In this document: positions 29,113 to 36,503 of the stretch, one piece after another
Position numbering within the stretch: position 1 is the first letter of the stretch
How the letters are laid out: every line of letters starts with the position of its first letter
NCBI GenBank assembly: GCA_020692235.1
Contig: JAIMKU010000001.1
Span: forward strand, 71,481-122,026
DNA length: 50,546 nt
Direction of reading: 5' to 3'
From: Hydrogenophilus sp.
Lineage (GTDB): Bacteria > Pseudomonadota > Gammaproteobacteria > Burkholderiales > Thiobacillaceae
Made by a program: the position numbers and the translations under genes
The notes under the pieces: model-generated
What the model saw: the letters and a program-made list of their open reading frames with translations, nothing else
Databases searched by the model: none
Told to the model about the DNA's origin: nothing

Positions 29113-29400
29113 ATGAAAAATATGAAGCCTGTGAACTGGAATTCCGAAAAGAGCATCCGTCTCAAGGCAGAACGAGGCGTCTCCTTCGAGGAGGTGCTAT
29201 CAGCCATGTCGCATGGTGGGCTTCTCGATGTTCAAGACCATCCAAATATGGGCCAGTATCCGAACCAACGTATGCTGGTGGTTCGGATTCGCGGCTATGC
29301 CTATCTGGTGCCGTTTGTGGAAACCGAAACCGAAGTCTTCCTGAAGACGATCATTCCGAGCAGGAAGGCTACCCGCAACTATTTGACTGAGGGCTGTTGA
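29113..29400 (+). CDS. brnT: BrnT-family toxin
   Basis: The 95-residue protein ends with the BrnT pattern YLVPFVETETEVFLKTIIPSRKATRNYL and contains LKAERGVSFEEVLSAM. BrnT toxins are ribonucleases with a RelE-like fold. ATG 29113 or 29122 could be the start. The antitoxin gene begins 1 base after the stop. Lower GC and AT-rich codons compared with lnt and selD suggest transfer. Confidence 0.8.
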   Translation: MKNMKPVNWNSEKSIRLKAERGVSFEEVLSAMSHGGLLDVQDHPNMGQYPNQRMLVVRIRGYAYLVPFVETETEVFLKTIIPSRKATRNYLTEGC

Positions 29401-29401
29401 A

Positions 29402-29725
29402 ATGGATAAAGAACGTAGACTTGAGGAGGAGATTTTGGCCTCCTTTGAAAGGGGCGAATGGCAGTCCGTGCCAAATCTCAGCGCTGAAATTGCTCGCTTT
29501 TCCTCAATGGCATCAGCCTCGCTCGTCAAGGATAAGCGCGTCAACATTCGCATTTCTTCCCGCGATCTCGAAGATATTCAAGCTAGGGCTGCCGAGGAAG
29601 CCATTCCATATCAAACGCTCATGGCTAGCGTACTTCACAAATTCGTTACCGGACGCCTTGTCGAGCCGTCACTCAGTCCGGCGAATAAAGTTCGATCGTG
29701 CAAGCGAGGCGCCAGCACGATCTGA
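29402..29725 (+). CDS. BrnA/CopG-type antitoxin
   Basis: The 107-residue protein has the antitoxin core KDKRVNIRISSRDLEDIQAR and AIPYQTLMASVLHKFVTGRLVE, a ribbon-helix-helix that neutralises the toxin and represses the operon. Residues 1-45 are an acidic toxin-binding part. The last 14 residues after LVEPSL may be read-through into flanking DNA. Confidence 0.82.
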   Translation: MDKERRLEEEILASFERGEWQSVPNLSAEIARFSSMASASLVKDKRVNIRISSRDLEDIQARAAEEAIPYQTLMASVLHKFVTGRLVEPSLSPANKVRSCKRGASTI

Positions 29726-29803
29726 GCCGTTTGTTGGATGCGCCCGGTTCGACGTATCACCGGGAGAACGGGTGCCTGACCGCCCGTTCATGCGTGTTGT
29801 TGC

Positions 29804-29822
29804 GGCGGCCGGCCTGGGCCGC
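29804..29822 (+). repeat. Right 19-bp direct repeat flanking brnTA
   Basis: This exact second copy of the lnt-end repeat is followed by AGGGCAAGGTAA. Joining the left copy to this sequence gives an lnt end of GLGRRAR and stop, so this copy appears to carry the original lnt 3' end. Confidence 0.75.
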
Positions 29823-29868
29823 AGGGCAAGGTAAAATTCAGCCTGTTCGATTCACAAGGTAGATCGCG

Positions 29869-30933
29869 ATGTCCGAACCCGTCCCTATCCGTCTCACCCA
29901 CCTTTCCCATGGCGGCGGCTGCGGCTGCAAGATCGCGCCGGCGGTACTGGAGAAAATCCTGGCCGATACGCCGTTCGCAAAAGGCGTCCTGAGCCAGTTT
30001 CCCGACCTGTTGGTGGGCATCGAGTCGGGCGACGATGCCGCCGTGTGGCGGTTGAACGATCAGCAGGCCATCGTTGCCACCACTGATTTCTTTATGCCTA
30101 TCGTCGACGATCCATTCGTGTTCGGCCAGATCGCGGCGACCAATGCCCTCTCCGATGTCTACGCCATGGGCGGCCGGCCGTTGTTCGCCCTGGCCCTGGT
30201 CGGTATGCCCATCGACAAACTGCCTCACGACACCATTCGCCAGATACTGGCGGGTGGCGCGGCCGCGGCGAAAGATGCCGGCATCCCCATCGCCGGCGGC
30301 CACTCCATCGACTCGCAGGAACCGATCTATGGCCTGGTGGCCATCGGCGTGGTGGACCCGGCCAAGTTCAAGAAGAACAACGCGGCCCGGCCCGATGATG
30401 TGCTGATTCTGGGCAAGGGCCTGGGCGTGGGTATCTATTTGGCGGCCTTGAAAAAGGACGCCCTGCCGGCGGCGGGTTACGCGGCGATGGTGGCCTCAAC
30501 CACCCAGCTCAATACCCCGGGTATTGCACTGAGCGAGCTGGAGGGCGTCCATGCCATGACCGATGTAACCGGCTTTGGCCTGTTGGGCCACGCCCTGGAA
30601 CTGGCGCGCGGCTCCAGCCTGAACGCACATGTGGCGTTCGGCCGGCTGCCGGTCTTGCCGGGCGTGGCGGCGCTGGCCCAGGCCGGTCTGGTCACCGGCG
30701 CCAGCGGCCGTAACTGGACCAGCTACGGCGCCAGCGTCAATCTGTTCGAGGGCTGCCAGGACTGGCAGCAGGCGATACTCACCGATCCGCAGACCAGCGG
30801 CGGTCTGCTGGTGGCCTGCGCGGCCGACAGGGTCGAGGTGGTGCTGGATATTTTTCGCCGTCAGGGGTGCGAACAGGCGGCGGTCATCGGCGAGTTGACC
30901 GCCGCCGAGCCGGGGGTAACCGTGACGGCTTGA
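29869..30933 (+). CDS. selD: SelD, selenide water dikinase
   Basis: The 354-residue enzyme makes selenophosphate from selenide and ATP for selenocysteine and selenouridine synthesis. It shows the catalytic Cys-Lys loop in LSHGGGCGCKIAP (Cys encoded by TGC, not UGA), GDDAAVW, ATTDFFMPIVDDP, ATNALSDVYAMGG and AGGHSID. A rather long downstream interval of REP hairpins separates it from the next gene. Confidence 0.96.
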   Translation: MSEPVPIRLTHLSHGGGCGCKIAPAVLEKILADTPFAKGVLSQFPDLLVGIESGDDAAVWRLNDQQAIVATTDFFMPIVDDPFVFGQIAATNALSDVYAMGGRPLFALALVGMPIDKLPHDTIRQILAGGAAAAKDAGIPIAGGHSIDSQEPIYGLVAIGVVDPAKFKKNNAARPDDVLILGKGLGVGIYLAALKKDALPAAGYAAMVASTTQLNTPGIALSELEGVHAMTDVTGFGLLGHALELARGSSLNAHVAFGRLPVLPGVAALAQAGLVTGASGRNWTSYGASVNLFEGCQDWQQAILTDPQTSGGLLVACAADRVEVVLDIFRRQGCEQAAVIGELTAAEPGVTVTA

Positions 30934-30981
30934 TGGGCAAGCCCGGTCGATACAAGGCCCGGTTGTCAGGCAAGGTCGGTC

Positions 30982-31003
30982 GTAGGTCGGGATTCTCCCC
31001 GAC
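30982..31003 (+). repeat. REP-like hairpin A
   Basis: GTAGGTCGGGATTCTCCCCGAC begins with GTAG and folds GTCGGG against CCCGAC. It is opposed by hairpin B at 31029-31050, giving an inverted REP pair. Confidence 0.6.
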
Positions 31004-31028
31004 AACCCACGCCCATGGGACCCGCAAC

Positions 31029-31050
31029 GTCGGGATAAATCCCGACCTAC
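31029..31050 (-). repeat. REP-like hairpin B, inverted to A
   Basis: GTCGGGATAAATCCCGAC followed by CTAC is the reverse complement form of hairpin A. A and B together form a larger palindrome centred near 31016. Confidence 0.6.
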
Positions 31051-31094
31051 CACACCGCCGGTTGGGATTGAAACCCCGTGCAAGCTTGCCGGGC

Positions 31095-31116
31095 GTAGGT
31101 CGGACTTTAGTCCGAC
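31095..31116 (+). repeat. REP-like hairpin C
   Basis: GTAGGTCGGACTTTAGTCCGAC lies 6 bases beyond the stop of the DUF1566 gene, so it may also stop its transcript. Confidence 0.6.
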
Positions 31117-31122
31117 AAACCA

Positions 31123-31671
31123 TCAGCGGCCGTAGTTCGCGCCGCTGTTGCCGCCGCGCACCAGCATGACCGGATGCAAGGTGGCGCGGCCCTGGCCATA
31201 GAAGGAATAGCCGGTCGAGAAGTCGACGTACCAGACGGTGTTTTGCTCCAGGTAGGTGGGTGTGCTGGACCAGACGATGGCGGAGGGGGCGTTCGGGAAA
31301 ACGGCGGTGTTGAGCGCCGGTTTGGTGCGGCATTCCTCCACCAGGGTGAACAATTCCTTGACGTTCGGCAGGCGCCAGTCGTTGTTGCCGGCGTAGGCGG
31401 TACCGGCTTGCGCCAGCGCATCGGTCCATTTGAAGGATTGGGCCGAGCCGGTGCAGGTTGCGCCGTCCCAGGTCATACCCTCGGCGCAATGTTTCCACAT
31501 TAGTTGCGTGCGGCTGTCGGTCACCGTGCCGTCGCCGTTGTCGGTGTAGGCGGCATCGGGATTCCGGGCCGGGATGGTGGTGTCGGTACAGCTTACCGCG
31601 AGGGCCTGGCCGGCAAGCCCGCCGCCCAGCAAAAGAAGGGTGGCCGTGTTCCGGAGGGTGAGGTTTTTCAT
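31123..31671 (-). CDS. DUF1566 (Lcl C-terminal domain) exported protein
   Basis: The 182-residue protein has a Sec signal peptide (MKNLTLRNTATLLLLGGGLAGQALA) and the DUF1566 pattern YTDNGDGTVTDSRTQLMWKHCAEG, NDWRLPNVKELFTLVE, WSSTPTYLEQNTVWYVDFSTG, LVRGG. DUF1566 domains are found in secreted, lectin-like bacterial proteins of unknown ligand. I start at ATG 31671. A broken second DUF1566 copy lies just upstream on the same strand. Confidence 0.88.
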   Translation of the reverse strand: MKNLTLRNTATLLLLGGGLAGQALAVSCTDTTIPARNPDAAYTDNGDGTVTDSRTQLMWKHCAEGMTWDGATCTGSAQSFKWTDALAQAGTAYAGNNDWRLPNVKELFTLVEECRTKPALNTAVFPNAPSAIVWSSTPTYLEQNTVWYVDFSTGYSFYGQGRATLHPVMLVRGGNSGANYGR

Positions 31672-31699
31672 GGTCGGTTCCTTGGCGATGGTTTCCGGC

Positions 31700-31987
31700 T
31701 TATGGCGCGCTGCGCACCAGAAGCACGGCGTAGTTGTTGCTGCGATAGCCATAACTGGCCAGGCCGTAAACGAAGCTGACATAACGGGCGAGATTGGCCT
31801 GTCCGGCATAGCCGGAACCGGACCAGTAGTTGAGGCTAAGCGTATTGGGGACACTGGTGGTGTCGATGGTCGGTGTGGTCGAGCCGAGCAGGGTCAGTCC
31901 GACCAGTTCCTGCTGGTTGGGCAGCCGCCAGTCAGCATGGCCGCAAAGCCCTTGAGCGTTGACGTCCTGAACGTATTTCTGAGCCTG
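31700..31987 (-). pseudogene. DUF1566 protein, C-terminal fragment
   Basis: The minus-strand frame ending at TAA 31702-31700 reads QKYVQDVNAQGLCGHADWRLPN, QQELVGLTLLGS, NYWSGSGYAG, FVYGLASYGYRSNNYAVLLVRSAP. This is the second half of a DUF1566 domain. Its N-terminal half and signal peptide are missing, and the homology breaks at a TGA (31990-31988) where an IS256-type end begins. Confidence 0.75.
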
Positions 31988-32101
31988 TCATAAATTTTGT
32001 GTTTGAGGCATAACTTGTCACCAAGGGACATGTATGCCAAGCAAACCCAGCAAGAAGCAACCGTCGGCGCTGCCGATCCTCCCGAAAGAACTCATTGACC
32101 A
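31981..32101 (+). mobile_element. IS256-type transposase start and left end, remnant
   Basis: From ATG 32034 the plus strand encodes MPSKPSKKQPSALP, ILPKELIDQ, the start of an IS256/mutator-family transposase, preceded by a probable terminal sequence GAGCCTGTCATAAATTTTG at 31981. After about 22 codons it joins P-type ATPase sequence in the other orientation. All catalytic DDE residues are absent. It marks a deletion junction between the DUF1566 fragment and the ATPase fragment. Confidence 0.6.
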
Positions 32102-32102
32102 G

Positions 32103-32933
32103 GTCCGCGAACAGGGACTCGATCCGGGTTCGCGCCGCCTGGTCGAGCACGATGGCGGCGCCGGTCGTGTCCTCGTAATGGCTGCACAGGCGCAGTATGT
32201 CTTCCGGCGCGCCCTTGACCGCCAGCATCCGGGAGTTCGCCCGCTCTACCAGCACCGAAACCCGCCGCCGTTCGAAATCGAAATGCACCTCGTCAATCTT
32301 TTCCCAGCCGGTAACGTCGATCTCGCCATGTTGCAGGATGGCGTCGTCGAGCGGGCTTTTCAGGCCGCTCTCGAAGTAACTGTTGAGATAGGCCAGCTCC
32401 AGCACCCGCGCGCTTTCCCGCCCCAGGGCGTCGATGTGGCGTTCCAGGCGGATGCGGGCCTCGGTCAGGGTGCTGGTCTTGTCGGTGCAGAGCACGTCCA
32501 TCGCCCCCATGTCCTGGATCGCCGAAGGCCGTTTGACGATGACCCGCCAGGCCGCCATGCGCAACGCGCCGCGCGCCAGGGTCACCGACACCACCATGGG
32601 CAGCAGCTCCGGCGTCAGCCCCACCGCCAGCGCTACGGCGAACAGGAACGACTCCAGCAAGGGACGGTGGAAGGCCACGTTGACCAGCAGCGTGAACAGC
32701 ACCAGCAGCAGGGTCAGACGCATGATGAGCAGGCCGAAATGGCGCGTGCCGCGCTCAAAGGCGGTCGGCGGCGGCGCCAGCGCCAGGCTGTCCGCAATCT
32801 GGCCGAGGGCGGTTCCGCTGCCGGTACGGCCGAGCAGGACCTGGGCCGAGCCGCTCACCACCGTGCTGCCCATGAATACAGCGTGGTCCGCCTCGGGCGC
32901 CCAGTCGTCGGCACTGGCCGCCGTTCCGGCGTT
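32103..32933 (-). pseudogene. MgtA-type P-type ATPase, internal fragment
   Basis: The frame shows FMGSTVVSGSAQVLLGRTG, AVGLTPELLPMVVSVTLARGA, IVKRPSAIQDMGAMDVLCTDKTSTLTEAR and MLAVKGAPEDILRLC, from the middle of an Mg2+-transporting P-type ATPase. The catalytic motif reads DKTST instead of the universal DKTGT. The N-terminal membrane helices, the LTGES region and everything after the nucleotide-binding domain are missing. An IS256 end truncates it at the C-terminal side and a rhodanese piece at the other. Confidence 0.82.
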
Positions 32934-33050
32934 ATGCAGCAGAAACTGCTCGCACAGGGCTTCACGCAGGTCTATTCGGTCAAGGGCGGTATGGCCGGCA
33001 GCGGCGAAGGGACGGGCTGGCTCGCGCAAGGCCTGCCGGTGGTTCGCTGA
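32934..33050 (+). pseudogene. Rhodanese-domain protein, C-terminal fragment
   Basis: The plus-strand frame reads LLAQGFTQVYSVKGGMAGS, then GWLAQGLPVVR and TGA, the conserved end of single-domain rhodaneses. The catalytic Cys loop is missing. Its opposite strand is the formally open start of the ATPase fragment, but that part has no ATPase homology. Confidence 0.65.
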
Positions 33051-33086
33051 TTAGAAAAGGAACCTCTGATTAAGTCCAATTCGGCG

Positions 33087-33104
33087 TTCCCGCGCTGGCG
33101 GGAA
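33087..33104. repeat. Short GC hairpin
   Basis: TTCCCGC-gctg-GCGGGAA is a perfect 7-bp stem with a 4-base loop in the non-coding stretch 33051-33253. Confidence 0.5.
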
Positions 33105-33117
33105 TCCAGCAGCCTAC

Positions 33118-33185
33118 CGGACCTGAAGGGTAATCGGCTGCAAAAGTGGCGGAACGGTCCATTTCCCGCCGCTTACTTGGGCAAT
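33118..33185 (+). repeat. Diverged partial copy of the 160-bp MITE
   Basis: AATCGGCTGCAAAA, GCGGAACGGTCCAT, CCGCCGCTTACTTGGGCAAT match in order the left half of the element at 40737-40896, with several differences. The terminal repeats and CTAG duplications are not recognisable, so this is an old copy. Confidence 0.6.
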
Positions 33186-33253
33186 TGCTGAGGCGGGTGG
33201 CTTTCGAAACGGAAAAAATCGTTCGCTAAGCATGGTCGCGCAATTCGCGATGG

Positions 33254-33529
33254 CTACCGATTTTCGCGCGTGTGCCATAGCCGCAGCACGTAGATGATTG
33301 ATTCCTGAATTTCGTAGCGCACCTCATAGTGCCCAACGAGAATTCGTCGAACGTCGCGGGGATCAAACTCTTCGAGTCTTTTGCCGATGTGTGGGTTGCC
33401 TAACAGGTTGGTCGGTGCCGCCGCAAGCGATTGCACGGTGCGCGCCGCAGCTATCTTGTTAACCGGGGCCAGAAACTCATGTAGCCGCGCCAAGTCAGAT
33501 AGTGCCTTGTTCGTCCACTTCAGTTCCAT
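33254..33529 (-). CDS. parE: RelE/ParE-family toxin
   Basis: The 91-residue protein has the ParE pattern MELKWTNKALSDLARLHEFL, GKRLEEFDPRDVRRILVGHYEVRYE and IYVLRLWHTRENR. ParE-type toxins inhibit gyrase and RelE-type toxins cut mRNA; the sequence alone does not decide. Its start overlaps the stop of the antitoxin gene, which lies upstream in the same direction. Confidence 0.88.
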   Translation of the reverse strand: MELKWTNKALSDLARLHEFLAPVNKIAAARTVQSLAAAPTNLLGNPHIGKRLEEFDPRDVRRILVGHYEVRYEIQESIIYVLRLWHTRENR

Positions 33530-33798
33530 TAGCGCGGCACTGGCAACGGGGTATCGGTGTTTAGGCTATCGGCCCACGCTTGTACGGCTTGATGGTCAAT
33601 GATGCGGCCGGCATCCACCTCGGCTAATGCCTCACGGGTCAGGCGGTTACGCTCCTCTTCCTGGTCGATCCAGGCCGATAGTGCCTGTTTCATGATCCAG
33701 CCGCGGGAGCGCTCAAGACGTGCTGCCATCCGATCGATTTTCTCGGCCAGTGGCAGCGGCACGTGTGCGGTGAGAACTTTTGTCTCGGTATGTACCAC
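33529..33798 (-). CDS. CopG/ParD-type ribbon-helix-helix antitoxin
   Basis: The 89-residue protein starts at GTG 33798 behind AAGGGAAAAAGG. KVLTAHVPLPLAEKIDRMAARLERSRGWIMKQALSAWI is the ribbon-helix-helix DNA-binding part; EALAEVDAGRIIDHQAVQAWADSL is the toxin-binding tail. It likely represses its own operon. Confidence 0.88.
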   Translation of the reverse strand: MVHTETKVLTAHVPLPLAEKIDRMAARLERSRGWIMKQALSAWIDQEEERNRLTREALAEVDAGRIIDHQAVQAWADSLNTDTPLPVPR

Positions 33799-33855
33799 CC
33801 TTTTTCCCTTTTACAGTTGAGTCGTTTTTAATCATAGAGATTAACAATGATTTAA

Positions 33856-33872
33856 ACAAGGCGCAGCCTTGT
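33856..33872 (-). terminator. Hairpin at the end of the ars operon remnant
   Basis: ACAAGGC-gca-GCCTTGT is a perfect stem, followed on the minus strand by TTTAAATC. It lies just past the decayed permease and probably ends the ars transcript. Confidence 0.5.
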
Positions 33873-33889
33873 CCAACGCGCCTTGTTGA

Positions 33890-34329
33890 CCATCGGCGCC
33901 GAGATCAAAAAGGAGAAGGTCACGCCCCGCGCCCCCCAACCTGCAGAAAGCCGATAAAGAGAGCGGCATCGCAGAGCATGAACAGAACGGTGTGACGATG
34001 CCCTGCGTGGCCGCCATCATGTTGCCCACGCCTAGCCGCCGTCCGGCGAGCATGGCGCGGGTGCGTTCCGGCGAGACGAAGGTGTGAACGATGCCCATGA
34101 CGAAAACGATGCCGGTCAAGAGCAGCAACACCTTGGGCGTGTCATAGAAGAAGAATTGCAGCGCCCCGCCCAGATGGCTGTCGCGCGCCACCGGCAAGGC
34201 CGCGACCAGCGCGTCGGCGGCGGGAACCAGGGCTTGGTAAAGGACGAACCACAGCGCGCTCGCCAGCAGCAGGAAAAACCGCGGCTGACGCGCGGGCCAG
34301 TGTTTCAGGCGGATGACAAGTGCTTGCAT
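33890..34329 (-). pseudogene. ArsP/DUF318-type permease, truncated and frameshifted
   Basis: From ATG 34329 the frame encodes MQALVIRLKHWPARQ, a hydrophobic N-terminal half (FFLLLASALWFVLYQAL, VLLLLTGIVFVMGIVHTFVS) and the permease motif GIVTPFCSCSAMPL. Then it shifts: the expected FIGFLQ and VTFSFLISAPMVN appear in other frames, and homology ends near 33890. ArsP-type permeases export organic arsenicals, which would suit a position after arsM. At least two indels make it non-functional. Confidence 0.75.
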
Positions 34330-34407
34330 GTAGGCATCTCCAGGAAGGTTGGCCAGGCTGTCCACGGCGACCCGGTCATCAGGCAATTCATGGGTGTTTT
34401 CGAGGCC

Positions 34408-35202
34408 TTAATCCAACTTGATCGCCTCGATGCTGGCCGCGGCAATGTAGTGCTCGACACCGCGCCCCGGCGCCCACTGGCTGATGTAATCCGCGCTGGC
34501 GTCCTTGGGCGCGATGCGGATGTCGGCGAAGCCGGCAGCTTTGAGCATGGCGGTCAACGCGGGCACATCGGCGGCACCGGCGACGCAGCCGGTGTAGAGC
34601 GCGATCTCGGCGTGCATGTCGGCCGGCAGTTCGGCGCTGAGGACGATGTCGGAGATGGCCAGGCGCCCGCCCGGCTTCAGCACCCGCAGGCAGTCGCGGA
34701 ACACCTGGGCCTTGTCGGGCGACAGGTTGATGACGCAGTTGGAAATAATGACGTCGACCGTGGCATCGGCCACCGGCAGGTGCTCGATCTCGCCGAGGCG
34801 GAATTCGCAGTTGGCATAACCGCCCTTGACTGCGTGGGCGCGTGCCTTGGCGAGCATGTCCGGAGTCATGTCGACACCGATCACCCGGCCCGTTTCGCCG
34901 ACCGCGCGGGCGGCGAGGAAGGCATCAAAGCCGGCGCCGCTGCCCAGGTCGAGCACGGTCTCACCCGGCTTGAGCGCGGCGATGGCCTGCGGGTTGCCGC
35001 AGCCGAGGCCGAGGTTGGCGCCTTCAGGGACGTTGGCGGTGTCCTCGGCGCTGTAGCCGATGCCCTGCGAGAGGATGTTGGCGCCGGTGGCTTCGCCCGG
35101 CGTGCAGCAGCTCGGGCCGCAGCCACAGCCGTTGTTGCGGGCGATGGCGGCGTAGGCGTCGCGGACCTGTTGGCGGATAGCGTCGTGTTCCGTGATGGAC
35201 AT
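34408..35202 (-). CDS. arsM: ArsM, arsenite S-adenosylmethyltransferase
   Basis: The 264-residue enzyme methylates As(III). It has a Cys-rich N-terminal arsenite site ([14 protein letters not shown]), the SAM loop [32 protein letters not shown], the conserved Cys in [12 protein letters not shown], and [16 protein letters not shown] start at ATG 35202 ([12 protein letters not shown]). It lies 10 bases after the Cys-tailed helical protein in the ars operon. Confidence 0.95.
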   Translation of the reverse strand: MSITEHDAIRQQVRDAYAAIARNNGCGCGPSCCTPGEATGANILSQGIGYSAEDTANVPEGANLGLGCGNPQAIAALKPGETVLDLGSGAGFDAFLAARAVGETGRVIGVDMTPDMLAKARAHAVKGGYANCEFRLGEIEHLPVADATVDVIISNCVINLSPDKAQVFRDCLRVLKPGGRLAISDIVLSAELPADMHAEIALYTGCVAGAADVPALTAMLKAAGFADIRIAPKDASADYISQWAPGRGVEHYIAAASIEAIKLD

Positions 35203-35212
35203 GGACACCCTC

Positions 35213-35542
35213 TCAGCAGCAGGACTGACCCGACTTGGTCGGCGTGCAGCATGAACCGCCGCTTTCAACCACGGCGATGTTGGCGAACGGGTCGGGCTTG
35301 ATATTTGGCTTGACCGGCTGCATGGCCTCGGCGTAGGCCTCGGCGAATTTCGCATCCATCTTTTCGCCGGCCTCGTCGCGGATGTGGCGGGCGATCTCGA
35401 TCACGGTGTCGATCTGTTCCTTGGCGACGCCGTATTGCTTTAGCCGGTCAACCTGGCACAGACCCTGTTTGGGGTGGTTGGAGGCGATATTGGCGGCCAG
35501 GGAGACCAGGGCCACGATGGAAGGGTGCAGGTCGGTAGTCAT
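35213..35542 (-). CDS. Small helical protein with CC-tail, ars-associated (CMD-like)
   Basis: The 109-residue protein is mostly helical (IVALVSLAANIASNHPKQGLCQ, IDTVIEIARHIRDEAGEKMD), resembling carboxymuconolactone-decarboxylase/AhpD-like folds without a clear CxxC active site. It ends CCTPTKSGQSCC. The same CCTPG-type Cys pattern is at the start of neighbouring ArsM, so the tail may bind As(III) and hand it over. That role is inference. Confidence 0.6.
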   Translation of the reverse strand: MTTDLHPSIVALVSLAANIASNHPKQGLCQVDRLKQYGVAKEQIDTVIEIARHIRDEAGEKMDAKFAEAYAEAMQPVKPNIKPDPFANIAVVESGGSCCTPTKSGQSCC

Positions 35543-35564
35543 GTGAGTCCTCTCAGGGAAATAA

Positions 35565-36494
35565 TCATTCGTTCATGAGTTCGGTGTAGGCCCGGTTCAT
35601 GTTGGCCCGGTGCAGGCCATCGTAATTTTTCAGGTGCCGGAAGGCGGGCAGATCGGCATAGCGGTTCAGAGTTTCCTGCATGTCCTCCATGTCGTGTGCT
35701 GCCGGTCCGATCTTCTCGACCAAGAAATCCTCGTAATCGCCGGAGTCCGCTTTGGCCTTGGCCAGGTCGCAAACCCGACCATGGCCCGGAACGATGATTT
35801 TCGGGTTCAATTTTTCCATGGCACGGAAGGCGCGCTGACCATTCCTGACGCTGGACCAGGGGAGCACGCCCAGCATGCGATCGACATAGACCAGGTCGCC
35901 GGTGAAGACGACGTTGCGCTTGGGCAGCCAGACCCAGGCGTCGCCGGGGAAGTGGGCGTCGGTGTAGTGGAGGATCAGTGATTCACCGCCCAGCTCCAGT
36001 CTGCCCTCATCGCCGGATAAGGTGTGGCTGGCTGGCAGTGGTTGGGTACCGTGCAAATGATCGCCCAGCAAGGTCTTGAGGCTTTGAATTTCTTGATTGG
36101 CGTATTCGGACTGGGTCGCAGCAGTGCGGGTCATGGCGATAATCTCAGATCCCTTTGATGCGAAATACGCGTTGCCCAGCCAACGGTGATCCTGGCTGCC
36201 GGTGTTAAGCACCCAGCGAACCGGCTTGTCGGTGACGTTGGCGACGGCGGCGGCCAGTTTCTCCGCGCCCAGCTTGCTGGCGCCGGAGTCGATCAGGATC
36301 ACGCCTTCCGGGGTGACGATGAAACCGTAGTTGGCGTTGAGGCCGTCGTTGTCGGCACTGCGCTGGCCCAAGGGGCCGACGATGGCGTAGACATTGTCGA
36401 CCACCGGCTCGGCCTTGGGTTGGTAGTCCGCCAGGGCTGGCAGGGCGAGCAGGGTGGCGAACAGGGTGGCGAACAGGGCCAGGAATTTGCGCAT
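35565..36494 (-). CDS. Exported metallo-beta-lactamase-fold protein in ars operon
   Basis: The 309-residue protein has a Sec signal peptide (MRKFLALFATLFATLLALPALA) and an MBL fold: YGFIVTPEGVILIDSG, LNTGSQDHRWLGNAYF, DAHFPGDAWVWLP, FTGDLVY, IIVPGHG. The usual HxHxDH is TGSQDH here, so the first two metal His are replaced; His in DAHFPGD, Asp in TGD and His in PGHG remain. It may hold one metal or be altered in activity. It lies between acr3 and the CC-tail protein, on one transcript. Confidence 0.8.
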   Translation of the reverse strand: MRKFLALFATLFATLLALPALADYQPKAEPVVDNVYAIVGPLGQRSADNDGLNANYGFIVTPEGVILIDSGASKLGAEKLAAAVANVTDKPVRWVLNTGSQDHRWLGNAYFASKGSEIIAMTRTAATQSEYANQEIQSLKTLLGDHLHGTQPLPASHTLSGDEGRLELGGESLILHYTDAHFPGDAWVWLPKRNVVFTGDLVYVDRMLGVLPWSSVRNGQRAFRAMEKLNPKIIVPGHGRVCDLAKAKADSGDYEDFLVEKIGPAAHDMEDMQETLNRYADLPAFRHLKNYDGLHRANMNRAYTELMNE

Positions 36495-36503
36495 CGGGGT
36501 TCC

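Noticed and set aside
29869-30933. Selenocysteine in SelD.
   Set aside because: The active-site codon is TGC (Cys), and no in-frame TGA is present.
31060-31076. GTTGGGATTGAAACC resembles the end of a CRISPR repeat.
   Set aside because: It occurs once, with no spacers, no second copy and no cas genes. It lies in the REP cluster.
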